A stretch of DNA of 64,000 nt from NCBI GenBank assembly GCA_017509255.1, contig JAFWQA010000013.1, positions 1 to 64,000 on the forward strand, read 5' to 3'. Both the position numbers and the translations under genes were made by a program. This document shows, piece by piece, positions 15,733 to 24,785 of the stretch (within the stretch, counting starts at the first letter, position 1; the number at the start of each line of letters is the position of its first letter). The DNA is from Clostridia bacterium. GTDB lineage: Bacteria > Bacillota > Clostridia > Christensenellales > Aristaeellaceae. The notes under the pieces were generated by a model. It was given only the letters and a program-made list of their open reading frames with translations. It did not search any database and was not told the DNA's origin.

Positions 15733-15764
15733 CTATAATTATATGATTTTCGGAAACTTGTCAA
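15733..15764 (-). promoter_or_regulatory. promoter of the reductase gene
   Basis: On the minus strand a perfect TTGACA (15764-15759) is followed by an AT-rich block containing TATAAT at 15 bases and TAATTA at 17 bases, so the exact -10 is ambiguous. Confidence 0.5.
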
Positions 15765-15900
15765 CCCGGACGGGGAGCGGAAAGCAAACCGAAGGGAAGA
15801 CAAAAGGCCCCCTTTTCTTCCGGAAAAGGCTGTGATAGAATAAAGCGGTCTACCGGGTCGGCCCGGAACGGGAGAAGAGAAACAAAGAAGGGATAGCGGG

Positions 15901-16815
15901 ATGAAAAAGCGTGCGCTGCTGCGGACGGTGCTGGTGATTCTGCTTTGCGCGCTGATGCCTCTGCAGACAACGGCGGAAGCCGTGAAATACGGAAACCTGA
16001 CCGTGGAAGACGACGTGACCTATGTGGACATGGGGAAGATCCGCGTGCTGGACTGGAAAGCCTTCTACGCGTTTCTGGACAGGCTGCCGAACCTGGAAAA
16101 GGTGGATATGTTCGCGACCCGGATCGGCGCGAAGAAGATCGAGGAGCTGGTCAGCCGGTATCCCGACATCGAATTCGGCTGGACCATCGGTATCGCGGAG
16201 CACAGCGTGCGGACGGATCAGACAGCCTTTTCCACACAGCACAGGATGAACACGGAAGACCTGCACGACGCGAGCGATTTTGCGGTGCTGAAGTACTGCA
16301 AAAAGCTGAAGGCGCTGGATTTCGGACATAACAGCGTGATCAGCCTGAAATTCCTGGAGGACCTGCCTGACCTGAAGGTGCTGATCATCGCATGCAATTA
16401 TGTGAAGGACATCACACCCATCGCGAAGCTGGAAAAGCTGGAGTACCTGGAGATATTCTGGAACCGGATCGAGGACCTTTCTCCCCTGACGGGGCTGACC
16501 CGGCTGATGGACCTGAACATCGGCAACAACAGCATCACGGATTTCACTCCCCTGTATCAGATGCCCTGGCTGAAGCGCCTGTGGGTATACAACTCCGACA
16601 GGACCTGGGGGAAGGAGATGCAGGAAAAGGCTCTGCAGCTGCAGGCAGCGATGCCGGACACCCACGTGGATATCGTGTCGACCTCAACGGCCGGCGGATG
16701 GCGGCAGGATCCGCACTACTACGTGGTGAAGGAAATGTTTGAAAAGGGACGGTATATCCCCTTTGAGGATTCCTGGCCGGACGAGGAGGAGCTCCCGGAG
16801 ACGGCAGAGAAATAA
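15901..16815 (+). CDS. secreted leucine-rich-repeat protein
   Basis: The 304-residue protein has a signal peptide (residues 1-26) and at least five leucine-rich repeats between about 125 and 225 (KLKALDFGHNSVISL, DLKVLIIACNYVKDI, KLEYLEIFWNRIEDL, RLMDLNIGNNSITDF), an internalin-like spacing. A C-terminal cap follows with GGWRQDPHYYVV and YIPFE. The same cap and repeat frame occur in the protein encoded at 55605-56753, so the two are paralogs. It probably sits outside the cell and binds protein or glycan. Convergent with the anti-sigma gene, with a shared terminator. Confidence 0.85.
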   Translation: MKKRALLRTVLVILLCALMPLQTTAEAVKYGNLTVEDDVTYVDMGKIRVLDWKAFYAFLDRLPNLEKVDMFATRIGAKKIEELVSRYPDIEFGWTIGIAEHSVRTDQTAFSTQHRMNTEDLHDASDFAVLKYCKKLKALDFGHNSVISLKFLEDLPDLKVLIIACNYVKDITPIAKLEKLEYLEIFWNRIEDLSPLTGLTRLMDLNIGNNSITDFTPLYQMPWLKRLWVYNSDRTWGKEMQEKALQLQAAMPDTHVDIVSTSTAGGWRQDPHYYVVKEMFEKGRYIPFEDSWPDEEELPETAEK

Positions 16816-16830
16816 ACCGGAGAAAAAGAA

Positions 16831-16862
16831 CCGGCAGCTTTCCGAATGCGGAAGGCTGCCGG
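16831..16862. terminator. bidirectional terminator between LRR and anti-sigma genes
   Basis: CCGGCAGCTTTCCG pairs with CGGAAGGCTGCCGG (one G-T pair) around AATG. On the minus strand the stem is followed by TTCTTTTTCTCC, so it best serves the sigma/anti-sigma transcript. Confidence 0.8.
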
Positions 16863-16886
16863 CTTTGTTATGCGGATCCCGAAGGA

Positions 16887-18020
16887 TCACTCGTCCGGGA
16901 TGACGTCCACGCTGACGATCTCGAACTCGGAAGGCAGATCCAGGTGGAAGCACATCCGCGCGGGGAGGTCTTTCCGGCGCAGCAGGATGCCGGAGACGAT
17001 GCGGAAGTCTTTGGAATCGGAGAGAGAGGATGAGGTAGAGCCGTTGACGTCGATGTCAAATTCCGGGTTTTCACCGGATACACCCAGATCCATCAGCGTT
17101 CCGACGCTGTTTTCCGTCGGGAAGACCCGGCAGGAGAACAGCAGGCCCGCGGGTGTCAGGCAATAGCGGATATCCTTCAGGAGGAAGCCGGTCTTCGGGC
17201 TGACGGTATCCTCAGAGCGCGCGGTCAGGCCGGCGGCGCTTTCCAGAGTCAGGGAGAACGGGTATTCCGCTTCCGGAGGGAGATCCATCGCGCCGTCCAG
17301 ATAGTAGCGTACGTGCTTGCCGATCTCCTCATCCGGCCAGGCGTTGAAGCCCAGGACCAGCTTCTGCAGGCTGCCTTCATAGCCCATGCCGGAAAGCAGG
17401 CAGCAGGCTGAAACGGTTCCGTCCGGCTCCAGCCACTCCGCCGAATAGCCGGCGGAGTCGCTTCCGACAGGCCAGGTGCTGCAGGTAAACCAGAGAGGCC
17501 GTTTGCGGGTCTTCCGCAGGTATTCGCCCAGCGTGGAGGCGCCGGCGGTGTCCCGCATGTTTTTAAAGAAAGCGTAGTCCTCCAGCGGCATCAGCTTCCA
17601 TTCCCCGTCCGGGTCATGGTAGGAGAGCGGGAGCGGAAGGAAGGCGGCCCCCGTGGTGATCCGGTAGGAGACAGCGACCGCTTCCCCGCAGGAGAAGGCC
17701 TCCTCCAGCGTGACGCGCGCGTATCCCACATCCGCAATGATCCGGTTGAATTCGGTCGGTGTGACGGAAATGTCTTCCCGCGCGTCCGTCAGGCCGAGCC
17801 ACCGGCGGAGGGAGGAGCTGCTGCCGACGGCGGCTATCGCGCCGACGGTCAGGATCACGAGTGCAATGACAACGGCCAGACCGGCCGATAATTTTTTCTT
17901 CATGGGCTGTTCGCCTCCTTCATCGATCCGGCGGAGGACGGCAAGACGGTCATGCTCCGTCCAGACCACCGATGAAAGCTCGGCATTCAGCCGGGAGCGC
18001 AGATCATTTTTCATCTTCAT
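16887..18020 (-). CDS. membrane anti-sigma-factor-like protein
   Basis: The 377-residue protein has a 43-residue cytosolic N terminus (starts MKMKNDLRSRLNAELSSVVW), one transmembrane helix at about 44-66 (LAVVIALVILTVGAIAAV) and a large external part of roughly 310 residues. This layout and the 17-base overlap with an upstream ECF sigma gene are typical of DUF4179-type anti-sigma factors of Firmicutes. It likely holds the sigma factor inactive until an envelope signal arrives. GGAGGGG precedes ATG 18020. The external domain has no motif that I can name, so the signal is unknown. Confidence 0.8.
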   Translation of the reverse strand: MKMKNDLRSRLNAELSSVVWTEHDRLAVLRRIDEGGEQPMKKKLSAGLAVVIALVILTVGAIAAVGSSSSLRRWLGLTDAREDISVTPTEFNRIIADVGYARVTLEEAFSCGEAVAVSYRITTGAAFLPLPLSYHDPDGEWKLMPLEDYAFFKNMRDTAGASTLGEYLRKTRKRPLWFTCSTWPVGSDSAGYSAEWLEPDGTVSACCLLSGMGYEGSLQKLVLGFNAWPDEEIGKHVRYYLDGAMDLPPEAEYPFSLTLESAAGLTARSEDTVSPKTGFLLKDIRYCLTPAGLLFSCRVFPTENSVGTLMDLGVSGENPEFDIDVNGSTSSSLSDSKDFRIVSGILLRRKDLPARMCFHLDLPSEFEIVSVDVIPDE

Positions 18021-18507
18021 ACCACCCCTCCAACATACAGTGAAGCTGTCTGCCGGCTTTTTTGAGCCGTCTCTTCACCGTGGCATCGGAAATACGCAGG
18101 GCGAGCGCCGTCTCATGCAGGGTCAGCTGCTCATAATAGCGCAGGAGCACGACCGGCCTGAGAGAGTCCGGCAGCGCCGCGACAGCTTCCGAGACCGTGC
18201 GGTCCGGAAAAGGGTCTTCCACGCCCTGTTCCGGCTGCCCGTCCGGAGTCGTGCTTCGATCCATGAACCGGAACCATCCCGATCGCTGATAATCCCGGCA
18301 TGTATTCACCGCGATGCGTATGAGCCACGTTTTTTCACTGCATTCCCCACGAAAGGTATCCCGGGCCTTCCATGCCTTGACGAAAACGTCCTGAACGGCG
18401 TCTTCCGCCAGGCCGTGATCCCGAAGCTGCAGCATGCAGAAGCGTTTGACATCCGTGCCGTACGCATCCATCCATTTCTCCAGACGGTCTGTCGCTTGCG
18501 TGTCCAA
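18004..18507 (-). CDS. ECF-type RNA polymerase sigma factor
   Basis: The 167-residue protein has region 2 (DAVQDVFVKAWKARDTF, then TWLIRIAVNTCRDYQRS) and region 4 (LPDSLRPVVLLRYYEQLTLHETALALRISDATVKRRLKKA), as in small ECF sigma factors. The start codon is TTG at 18507 with AAAGGAGG nine bases ahead; the rare start may limit its amount. It should direct the polymerase to promoters of an envelope-stress or nutrient regulon together with the anti-sigma gene that overlaps its end. Confidence 0.92.
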   Translation of the reverse strand: MDTQATDRLEKWMDAYGTDVKRFCMLQLRDHGLAEDAVQDVFVKAWKARDTFRGECSEKTWLIRIAVNTCRDYQRSGWFRFMDRSTTPDGQPEQGVEDPFPDRTVSEAVAALPDSLRPVVLLRYYEQLTLHETALALRISDATVKRRLKKAGRQLHCMLEGWYEDEK

Positions 18508-18685
18508 TGCCTGATGCCTCCTTTCACTGATAATAGACGAAGGAAACGAAAAAAACGGCTCACCCGCCCCCGGGGTCCCGCCCTTTTTTTTCGGTTTTAT
18601 CCGGCGCGCCTTTCCCCGGCCGCCCGAAAGCCGGGGGGAACGCGGTTATTATAGCGGGAAGGCGGGAAAAGCACAACCGGGGAAT
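18508..18685. other. divergent intergenic region, sigma factor side
   Basis: The stretch between the sigma factor gene and the operator before GH112 holds C/G-rich palindromic text and an eight-T run (18584-18594 region) but no open frame with a ribosome site. I see no clear promoter for the sigma gene here. Confidence 0.4.
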
Positions 18686-18750
18686 TATGGTTGAAACTGC
18701 ACAGGTTCCCGTCAAAAATGAATGGAAAAAAAACGGACGCGGGATAAGAT
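18686..18750 (+). promoter_or_regulatory. GH112 promoter with a conserved activator-site candidate
   Basis: TATGGTTG at 18686-18693, CTGCACAG at 18697-18704 and GTCAAAAATG at 18711-18720 match, in the same order and spacing (one-base shift), a block at 20987-21020 before the first ABC transporter operon. A -35-like TGGAAA (18723-18728) and TAAGAT (18745-18750) follow with 16 bases between. Conservation upstream of two promoters in one locus suggests an activator, most simply the AraC-type protein encoded at 25759-26694. Confidence 0.55.
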
Positions 18751-18800
18751 AAAAACAGGAAGACGAAAAGAGGATACATTCGGCAGAGGAGGCAGAAGAG

Positions 18801-20951
18801 ATGGCTGACTGGAAGCACGGGGGATTTACGCTGCCCGGAGAGGCAGGGTATGAAAAACTGACGCTGCAGCTGGCGGAAAAATGGGGCGCGGACGTGATCC
18901 GGGACAGTGACGGGACAAAGCTGTCCGATGAGATCACGAAGGCCGGCTACCGGATCTATTCCACGGTCTGCATCATCCGGGAGCACAACGAGTTTGCCCT
19001 GGCGCATCCGGAATGCCAGCAGCAGACCTTCCTCTCCACCGATTTTGTGACGGCAGCGGGGGATACGCTGGAGATCCCCCTGCTGGACGGATACTTCACA
19101 GAGCAGTTTGAGATCAACAGCACGCCGGAAGCCATGGGGTACTGGCAGGTCACGGACCGGACCGACGGCACCGCCGTGCCGCGGGAGAAGTGGACCTACA
19201 GGGACGGAAGGGTGCTGATCCGCGGATGCACAAAATGGCACCGGTATTCCGTATCATTCCTGTGCTGGCGGATCTGGGAAGAGATCAACATGTACAACCA
19301 CACGACGAACCACTGGACCAGCGAGCACCTGCGCCAGCTGGACCCGCGGCACCCCGCGGCGTGGGAATACCTGCAGAAATGGCTGGAGGACTGGTGCGAG
19401 GCGAACCCGCAGACCGACGTGGTGCGGCTGACCTCCCTGTTCTACAACTTTGTATGGATCTTCGGAAGCGACGCGAGGAGGCGGACCCGCTTTTCGGACT
19501 GGGCCAGCTACGATTTCACGGTGAGCCCCGCCGCGCTGAAAGCCTTTGAGGCGGAATACGGCTACGCGCTGACGGCGGAGGACTTTATCCACGGAGGGAT
19601 GCTGCAGGCGACCCACCGTCCGCCCACCGCGCACAAAAGGGATTATATGGATTTCATCCAGCGGTTTGTGGCGGAAAAGGCGAAAGCGCTGGTGGAGATC
19701 ATTCACCGGCACGGGAAGCAGGCCTATGTCTTCTATGACGACAGCTGGGTCGGCATGGAGCCGTACGCCCCGTATTTCAGGAACGTCGGGTTTGACGGGC
19801 TGATCAAGTGCGTGTTTTCCGGGTTTGAGTGCCGGCTGTGCGCCGGGGCGGAGGTGCCGGTGCATGAGCTGAGGTTCCATCCGTACCTTTTCCCGGTCGG
19901 GCTGGGCGGGCTGCCGACCTTCTCCGAGGGAGGACACCCGGAAAAAGACGCGGAGGACTACTGGATGCACGTACGCCGGGCGATCGCGCGGCAGCCCGTG
20001 CAGCGGATCGGCCTCGGCGGATACCTGCACCTGACGGAGGGCTTTCCTGAATTCACGGAAGCCATTGAGAGGATGGGGATCGAATTCCGGCGGATCAAAG
20101 AGCTGCATGAGCAGGGCAAACCGGCGGAGCTGCCGGTGAAAGTGGCGGTGCTGCATGTGTGGGGCTCGCTGAGACCGTGGACATTGAGCGGGCATTTCCA
20201 CGAAACGGACCGGAACGACCTGATCCACGTGAATGAGGCGCTCTCCGGCATGCCGCTGCAGGTGAAGTTCATCAGCTTTGACGACGTGCGCCGCGGCGCG
20301 CTGGCGGATACGGACGTGCTGATCAACGCCGGCAGGGCGGGCGACGCCTGGAGCGGCGGAGATGAATGGAAGGCGCCGGAGATCGTGACGGAGATCACGC
20401 GCTTTGTGAACGAGGGCGGAAGCCTGATCGGCATCGGGGAGCCCTCCGCCGTGGAGGGAGCGGATAACCGCTTCGCGCTGTCCCATCTGCTGGGCGTGGA
20501 CCAGGACCGCGGCGCGTATGCCTGCCACGGGGCATGGGAATTTCTGGCGGAAAAGAAGGGCCCCTTCCATACGGACCGGCAAGCGCTGGGCTGCACGGAC
20601 GGGATCCGGGTGATCAACCCGGACACCCGCGTCCTCTTCGCGAAGAAGGAGACGCCGCTGATGACCCTGCTGAAGACCGGCAAGGGAAGGGCGGCCTATC
20701 TGGCCGGATTCCGCTACAGCCCGTCCGCGGCCAGGATGCTGCTGGAGCTGATCGCATGGCTGACGGACACGGACCTGAGCCGGGCGGGAACGACCGACAA
20801 TCCGGAAACGGAAGCGGCCTGGTTCCCGGAGAGCAGGACGCTGGTGGTCATGAACATCTCCGGGGAGAGCGAAAAGACGACCGTGACATGGCCGGGAGGA
20901 TCGGAAAAAATGGTCCTGAAGCCCCGGGAAACGGTCTTCCGAACCGTCTGA
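18801..20951 (+). CDS. GH112 beta-galactoside phosphorylase, probably galactosyl-rhamnose phosphorylase
   Basis: The 716-residue protein matches GH112 over its full length: an N-terminal TIM-barrel part with EHNEFALAHPECQQQTF and RFSDWASYDFTVSPAAL, the FYDDSWVGMEPY segment that should hold the acid residue, GEGGHPEKDAEDYW-like text, then a glutamine-amidotransferase-like domain and a small C-terminal beta domain. Known GH112 enzymes split Gal-beta-1,3-GlcNAc/GalNAc or Gal-beta-1,4-rhamnose with phosphate, giving galactose-1-phosphate. Because the locus encodes the complete rhamnose pathway and RG-I enzymes, I infer the galactosyl-rhamnose type. It is cytosolic (no signal peptide). GAGGAGG precedes ATG 18801. 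Confidence 0.9.
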   Translation: MADWKHGGFTLPGEAGYEKLTLQLAEKWGADVIRDSDGTKLSDEITKAGYRIYSTVCIIREHNEFALAHPECQQQTFLSTDFVTAAGDTLEIPLLDGYFTEQFEINSTPEAMGYWQVTDRTDGTAVPREKWTYRDGRVLIRGCTKWHRYSVSFLCWRIWEEINMYNHTTNHWTSEHLRQLDPRHPAAWEYLQKWLEDWCEANPQTDVVRLTSLFYNFVWIFGSDARRRTRFSDWASYDFTVSPAALKAFEAEYGYALTAEDFIHGGMLQATHRPPTAHKRDYMDFIQRFVAEKAKALVEIIHRHGKQAYVFYDDSWVGMEPYAPYFRNVGFDGLIKCVFSGFECRLCAGAEVPVHELRFHPYLFPVGLGGLPTFSEGGHPEKDAEDYWMHVRRAIARQPVQRIGLGGYLHLTEGFPEFTEAIERMGIEFRRIKELHEQGKPAELPVKVAVLHVWGSLRPWTLSGHFHETDRNDLIHVNEALSGMPLQVKFISFDDVRRGALADTDVLINAGRAGDAWSGGDEWKAPEIVTEITRFVNEGGSLIGIGEPSAVEGADNRFALSHLLGVDQDRGAYACHGAWEFLAEKKGPFHTDRQALGCTDGIRVINPDTRVLFAKKETPLMTLLKTGKGRAAYLAGFRYSPSAARMLLELIAWLTDTDLSRAGTTDNPETEAAWFPESRTLVVMNISGESEKTTVTWPGGSEKMVLKPRETVFRTV

Positions 20952-20986
20952 AATACCTGACCCGGATCCCGGAGGCCAAAAACGTT

Positions 20987-21052
20987 TATGGTCGTTTCTG
21001 CACAGTTTTGGTCGAAAATGGATTGGAATCGGTATGCCCGGATTGGTACAAT
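20987..21052 (+). promoter_or_regulatory. promoter of the first CUT1 operon with direct-repeat activator site
   Basis: TATGGTCG (20987-20994) and TTTGGTCG (21007-21014) are direct repeats 20 bases apart, ending just before TTGGAA (21023-21028). TACAAT (21047-21052) follows 18 bases later. Two direct half-sites two helical turns apart next to the -35 box are the usual arrangement for AraC-family activators. The block is also conserved before GH112. Confidence 0.6.
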
Positions 21053-21119
21053 TTAGACAGAACAACAGAGAGAAAAGCGAAAACAGGCTTGAACGAAAAC
21101 GAAGGGAGGGGAGCGGAAA

Positions 21120-22058
21120 ATGCAGAAAGCAGGCCGGATGCCGCGCAGAAACCTGCTGGGCAGCCATTTCCGGAGCAACTGGCAGCTGTATGTGATGATC
21201 CTGGTCCCCATCGCCTTTGTGATCCTGTTCAAATACGCGGCCTACCCGGGCATGCGCATCGCCTTTATGAACTACAAGCCCGCCAAGGGATACGCGGGCA
21301 GCGAATACGTAGGCTTTCAGACCTTTGAGAAGATCTTCCGGGACAAGGACTTCATCCGGGCGCTGAAGAATTCACTGATCTTCAACTTTGCCGATCTGCT
21401 GGTCGGCTTCCCGGTGCCGGTGATCCTGGCGCTGATGCTGAACGAGCTCCGCTTTCCCCGGTACAAGAAGCTTTCCCAGACGGTGCTGTATCTGCCGCAC
21501 TTCCTGTCCTGGGTCATCATTGCCAGCGTAGCGCTGAACCTGTTCAAGCCGGAAACGGGCCTGGTGAACATCCTGCTGAAGAACACCGGGGCGATCGACA
21601 AGGGGATCCCGTTCCTGACTGAAAAATGGCACTGGTCAGTGACCTATCTGCTGATCGGCGTATGGCAGAACATGGGGTGGGGCTCCATCATCTATCTGGC
21701 GGCCATCACGGGCATCAGCCCGGACCTGTACGAGGCGGCCACCATCGACGGGGCCGGACGCTTCCGCAAGATCTGGAACGTGACGCTGCCCTGCATCCGC
21801 GGGACCATGGTGACACTGCTGATCATGAACCTGGGCCGCGTGATGGGATCCAACTTTGAACGGCTGGAATCCTTCGGGAACGTACAGGTGAAGGAGGTCC
21901 AGTATCAGCTGGCGATCTACATCTACGAAAAGGGCCTGGCGGGCGGCAACTTCAGCCGGGCGACGGCTGTCGGACTGTTCCAGTCCCTGACGGGGCTGCT
22001 GCTGGTGCTGGCATCCGACCGGGTGTCCAAGGCGCTGGGCGAGGACGGACTGCTGTAA
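21120..22058 (+). CDS. CUT1 ABC transporter permease, LplB type (system 1)
   Basis: The 312-residue protein has six transmembrane helices and the permease EAA loop (EAATIDGAGRFRKIWNVTLPCI) that contacts the ATPase. The N terminus KYAAYPGMRIAFMNYKPAKGY is typical of LplB-type permeases of complex-sugar importers. It pairs with the next permease and the binding protein; no ATPase gene lies in the locus, so a shared MsmX-like ATPase encoded elsewhere is expected. GGGAGG lies upstream of ATG 21120. Confidence 0.93.
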   Translation: MQKAGRMPRRNLLGSHFRSNWQLYVMILVPIAFVILFKYAAYPGMRIAFMNYKPAKGYAGSEYVGFQTFEKIFRDKDFIRALKNSLIFNFADLLVGFPVPVILALMLNELRFPRYKKLSQTVLYLPHFLSWVIIASVALNLFKPETGLVNILLKNTGAIDKGIPFLTEKWHWSVTYLLIGVWQNMGWGSIIYLAAITGISPDLYEAATIDGAGRFRKIWNVTLPCIRGTMVTLLIMNLGRVMGSNFERLESFGNVQVKEVQYQLAIYIYEKGLAGGNFSRATAVGLFQSLTGLLLVLASDRVSKALGEDGLL

Positions 22059-22108
22059 AGGAAGACGGAACGATATACCCATATCATGAAAGGAAAGGAG
22101 AGCGCAAA

Positions 22109-23017
22109 ATGACGGACGCGGCGAAGGAAAAGAAGATATCCCCGTTCCACGGCGTACGCCGGGTGCGGATCAGCGATTTTGTGATCGCGCTGATCATCCT
22201 GCTGCTCTCCCTGACCTGTGTGATCCCGTTCGTCCACATTGCCGCGAAGAGCGTATCCTCCAACACGGCGGTGATGTCCAAGCAGGTGTATCTGCTGCCG
22301 AAGGGGATCAACATTGACGCATATACCTCCATCTTCCGCGACGGACAGCTGACCCACTCCATGATCTACACCATCTGGATGACCCTGCTGTTCACCGCGA
22401 TCGGCATGGTGATCACGATCCTGGCAGCGTATCCGCTGGCCCGGAGAGAGCTGAAGGGGCGGGCCGTGTTCGCCTTCATCCTGATGTTCACGATGTACTT
22501 CAGCGCCGGCCTGATCCCGGAATACCTGCTGTACAAGGATCTGAGGCTGCTGAATACCATGTGGGTGCTGGTGCTGCCGCTGTCCTTCTCGCCGTACAAC
22601 ATGCTGATCATGCGGTCGTTCTTCCGGGCCACGATCCCGGACACGCTGTATGAGGCCGCGGCGCTGGACGGCGCGGGACATTTCCGCGTGCTGACCCAGA
22701 TCGTGCTGCCGCTGAGCAAGCCGATCCTGGCGACGCTTTCCCTTTTCTACGCGGTCGGCCGCTGGAACGCATACGCCGACGCCAAATACTACATTACGAC
22801 CAAAGCGCTGCAGCCGCTGCAGTATCTGCTGAGCAACATGGTGCTCAACAGCGGGCAGGACGCGGTGAGCCTTTCCGAGGCAGCCGCGGTGGAAACGACC
22901 CCGGAGGTGCTGCAGGCCGCGGTGGTCATGTTTGCCACCATCCCGATCATGCTGGTCTATCCCTTTGTGCAGAAATACTTTGTGCAGGGCACCATGATCG
23001 GCGCGGTCAAGGGTTAA
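22109..23017 (+). CDS. CUT1 ABC transporter permease, YtcP type (system 1)
   Basis: The 302-residue protein is the second permease of the importer: six helices, the FSAGLIPEYLLYKDLRLLNT segment, and the EAA loop EAAALDGAGHFRVLTQIVLPLS. It ends with VQKYFVQGTMIGAVKG, the common C terminus of this subfamily. ATG 22109 follows AAAGGAAAGGAG. It lies 50 bases behind the first permease. Confidence 0.93.
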   Translation: MTDAAKEKKISPFHGVRRVRISDFVIALIILLLSLTCVIPFVHIAAKSVSSNTAVMSKQVYLLPKGINIDAYTSIFRDGQLTHSMIYTIWMTLLFTAIGMVITILAAYPLARRELKGRAVFAFILMFTMYFSAGLIPEYLLYKDLRLLNTMWVLVLPLSFSPYNMLIMRSFFRATIPDTLYEAAALDGAGHFRVLTQIVLPLSKPILATLSLFYAVGRWNAYADAKYYITTKALQPLQYLLSNMVLNSGQDAVSLSEAAAVETTPEVLQAAVVMFATIPIMLVYPFVQKYFVQGTMIGAVKG

Positions 23018-23024
23018 ACAACGG

Positions 23025-23047
23025 TTCAAAAGGCGCGATGCCTTGAA
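23025..23047 (+). other. intergenic hairpin before the binding-protein gene (system 1)
   Basis: TTCAAAAGGC and GCCTTGAA can pair around GCGAT with one bulge. It stands between the permease stop and the binding-protein ribosome site and lacks a T tract, so it may protect the downstream mRNA part and not terminate it. Confidence 0.45.
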
Positions 23048-23069
23048 TAGACAGAAGGAGGAGTAAACC

Positions 23070-24704
23070 ATGAAGAAAATCGTATCCCTGTTACTGGCAC
23101 TGAGCCTGATCCTCGGGCTCGGAATGCTGAACGCCGTCGCTGACGAAGCGGCCGGCATGGAAGCCTGGCAGCCCTTTGCCGAGCGCGTGAAGATCACCGT
23201 GCCGGTATACGACCGGTCCAAAGCGGGTTATCCCGCCGTGGACGACAACTACTGGACCAAGTGGATCCAGAGCGAGTTCGGCGACAAGTACAACATTGAC
23301 GTGCAGTATGTCGCGATCCCCCGCGGAGACGTAATGTTCAAGTACTCCACGCTGATCAGCGCGGACGAAACCCCCACCATCCTGATGGAGTACGACTATC
23401 CCAAGGTCGCGCAGTGGGCCAATGACGGCGCCATGCAGGTGATCGACCTGAACGAGTTTGCCAAGGTGGCTCCGACCTTCTACGGCAAGATGGTTGAAAA
23501 CAACCAGCTGGGCTACACCGACATCAACGGAAAGACCTACTTTGTGCTGACCGAGCGCCCCTACTACAACACGACCTACACCTACGCGACCTTCGTGCGT
23601 ATGGACTGGCTGCGCAAGGTGGGCTACGACCATGTGCCCGCGAGCTACGAAGAGCAGAAGGATGCCATCAACAAGATCATCGCCGCCGGCCTGACCGACC
23701 AGGCTCCGATCGGACTGGGCATCCCGACCAGCGCGTACATCACCAACTTCGCCTATCGCGATATCCCGGTGGATGAGGCTGAATGGGCCATGCATTCCTC
23801 CCTGGGCACCCCCGGCTTCACCTGGTATCCGACGGAAAGAATGCTCAAGCGTCTGAATGACGAATATCACATGGGCTGGTATTCAACCGAGTTCGATCTG
23901 GAAAAGGACAGCCGCGGCGCGTCCACCGACCAGACCCAGACCGACTTCATCAACGGCAAGACCTATCAGTACGGCGGCTACATGGCTACCAACGTTGCCT
24001 GGCTGAGCGCCTTCTATGAAAACAATCCCGACGCCGAACTGGCCATCGCCAGCAGCTACAGTGTGGAAGAGCCCGGCGTGGCTTCCGCCCAGATCCGCGC
24101 GGACAACCCCTTCGGCATGATCGTCGGCTTCTCCAACCTGGCGACTCCGGACCAGCTGAAGGCTGCCTGGATGCTGATGGAGTGGATGATCCAGGATGAG
24201 AACCTGTTCACGCTGGAGAACGGCGTGGAGGGCGTGACCTACAACCTGGATGAGAACGGCCTGCCGGTGATGGTCGCTGACTATGCCGGTGAAATGATGC
24301 TGAACCACAACAACAACATCGACATGGCCTGCCTGGTGCACGCCTCCAAGAAGGTCGGCACGATCGAGCAGACCATCAAGCAGATCACCCCCGTGGGCCT
24401 GCCGCAGGACTTCTACGATGCGCTGGTGCAGAACTACTACCAGCTGAAGGAGATCGCGGATGCCGGACACGCCTATTCCGACCCGATCTTCGCAGTCGCC
24501 ATCGACAGCGAAAGCGAATACAGCGCAACGCTGCTGAGCCTGTATCAGGAATACTACGCAAAGCTGATCAAGTGCGCTCCGGAAGAGTTTGACGCGCTGT
24601 ACGCGGAATACTGCAAGAACTTCCTGGAAGCCGGCTATCAGGAGATCATCGACGAGCGGCTCGCCGCCTATGAAGCGGGCAACTGCACGAAGCTCCCCAA
24701 ATAA
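23070..24704 (+). CDS. extracellular sugar-binding protein (system 1), no lipobox
   Basis: The 544-residue protein begins with a signal peptide (MKKIVSLLLALSLILGLGML, cleavage near AVADEA). A family-1-like solute-binding fold follows (YWTKWIQSEFGDKYNIDVQYV, TPTILMEYDYPKVAQWANDGAMQVIDL) similar in style to LipO/YtcQ proteins that pair with LplB/YtcP permeases. There is no cysteine at the cleavage site, so it cannot be a standard lipoprotein and must be held at the cell surface some other way or be released. AGGAGG precedes ATG 23070. Confidence 0.9.
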   Translation: MKKIVSLLLALSLILGLGMLNAVADEAAGMEAWQPFAERVKITVPVYDRSKAGYPAVDDNYWTKWIQSEFGDKYNIDVQYVAIPRGDVMFKYSTLISADETPTILMEYDYPKVAQWANDGAMQVIDLNEFAKVAPTFYGKMVENNQLGYTDINGKTYFVLTERPYYNTTYTYATFVRMDWLRKVGYDHVPASYEEQKDAINKIIAAGLTDQAPIGLGIPTSAYITNFAYRDIPVDEAEWAMHSSLGTPGFTWYPTERMLKRLNDEYHMGWYSTEFDLEKDSRGASTDQTQTDFINGKTYQYGGYMATNVAWLSAFYENNPDAELAIASSYSVEEPGVASAQIRADNPFGMIVGFSNLATPDQLKAAWMLMEWMIQDENLFTLENGVEGVTYNLDENGLPVMVADYAGEMMLNHNNNIDMACLVHASKKVGTIEQTIKQITPVGLPQDFYDALVQNYYQLKEIADAGHAYSDPIFAVAIDSESEYSATLLSLYQEYYAKLIKCAPEEFDALYAEYCKNFLEAGYQEIIDERLAAYEAGNCTKLPK

Positions 24705-24734
24705 TACAGCGGGCAAGAATCTTCCTCATAAATC

Positions 24735-24764
24735 GGCAGGCGGAGGTCATGGACTCCGCCTGCC
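24735..24764 (+). terminator. hairpin after binding protein 1 (partial terminator)
   Basis: GGCAGGCGGAG and CTCCGCCTGCC form an 11-base stem around an 8-base loop, followed by ACCTTTTA. The short T tract suggests partial termination, lowering expression of the aldo/keto reductase relative to the transporter. Confidence 0.65.
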
Positions 24765-24785
24765 ACCTTTTAAGGAGAAAAACGG

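Noticed and set aside
14952-15803. Long form of the reductase
   Set aside because: The extra 45 residues include the promoter region and precede the nucleotide-binding motif too far; ATG 15668 with GGAGGG is right.
20941-21000. Terminator after GH112
   Set aside because: No stable stem with a T tract is present; the region is better explained by the activator site and promoter of the importer operon.
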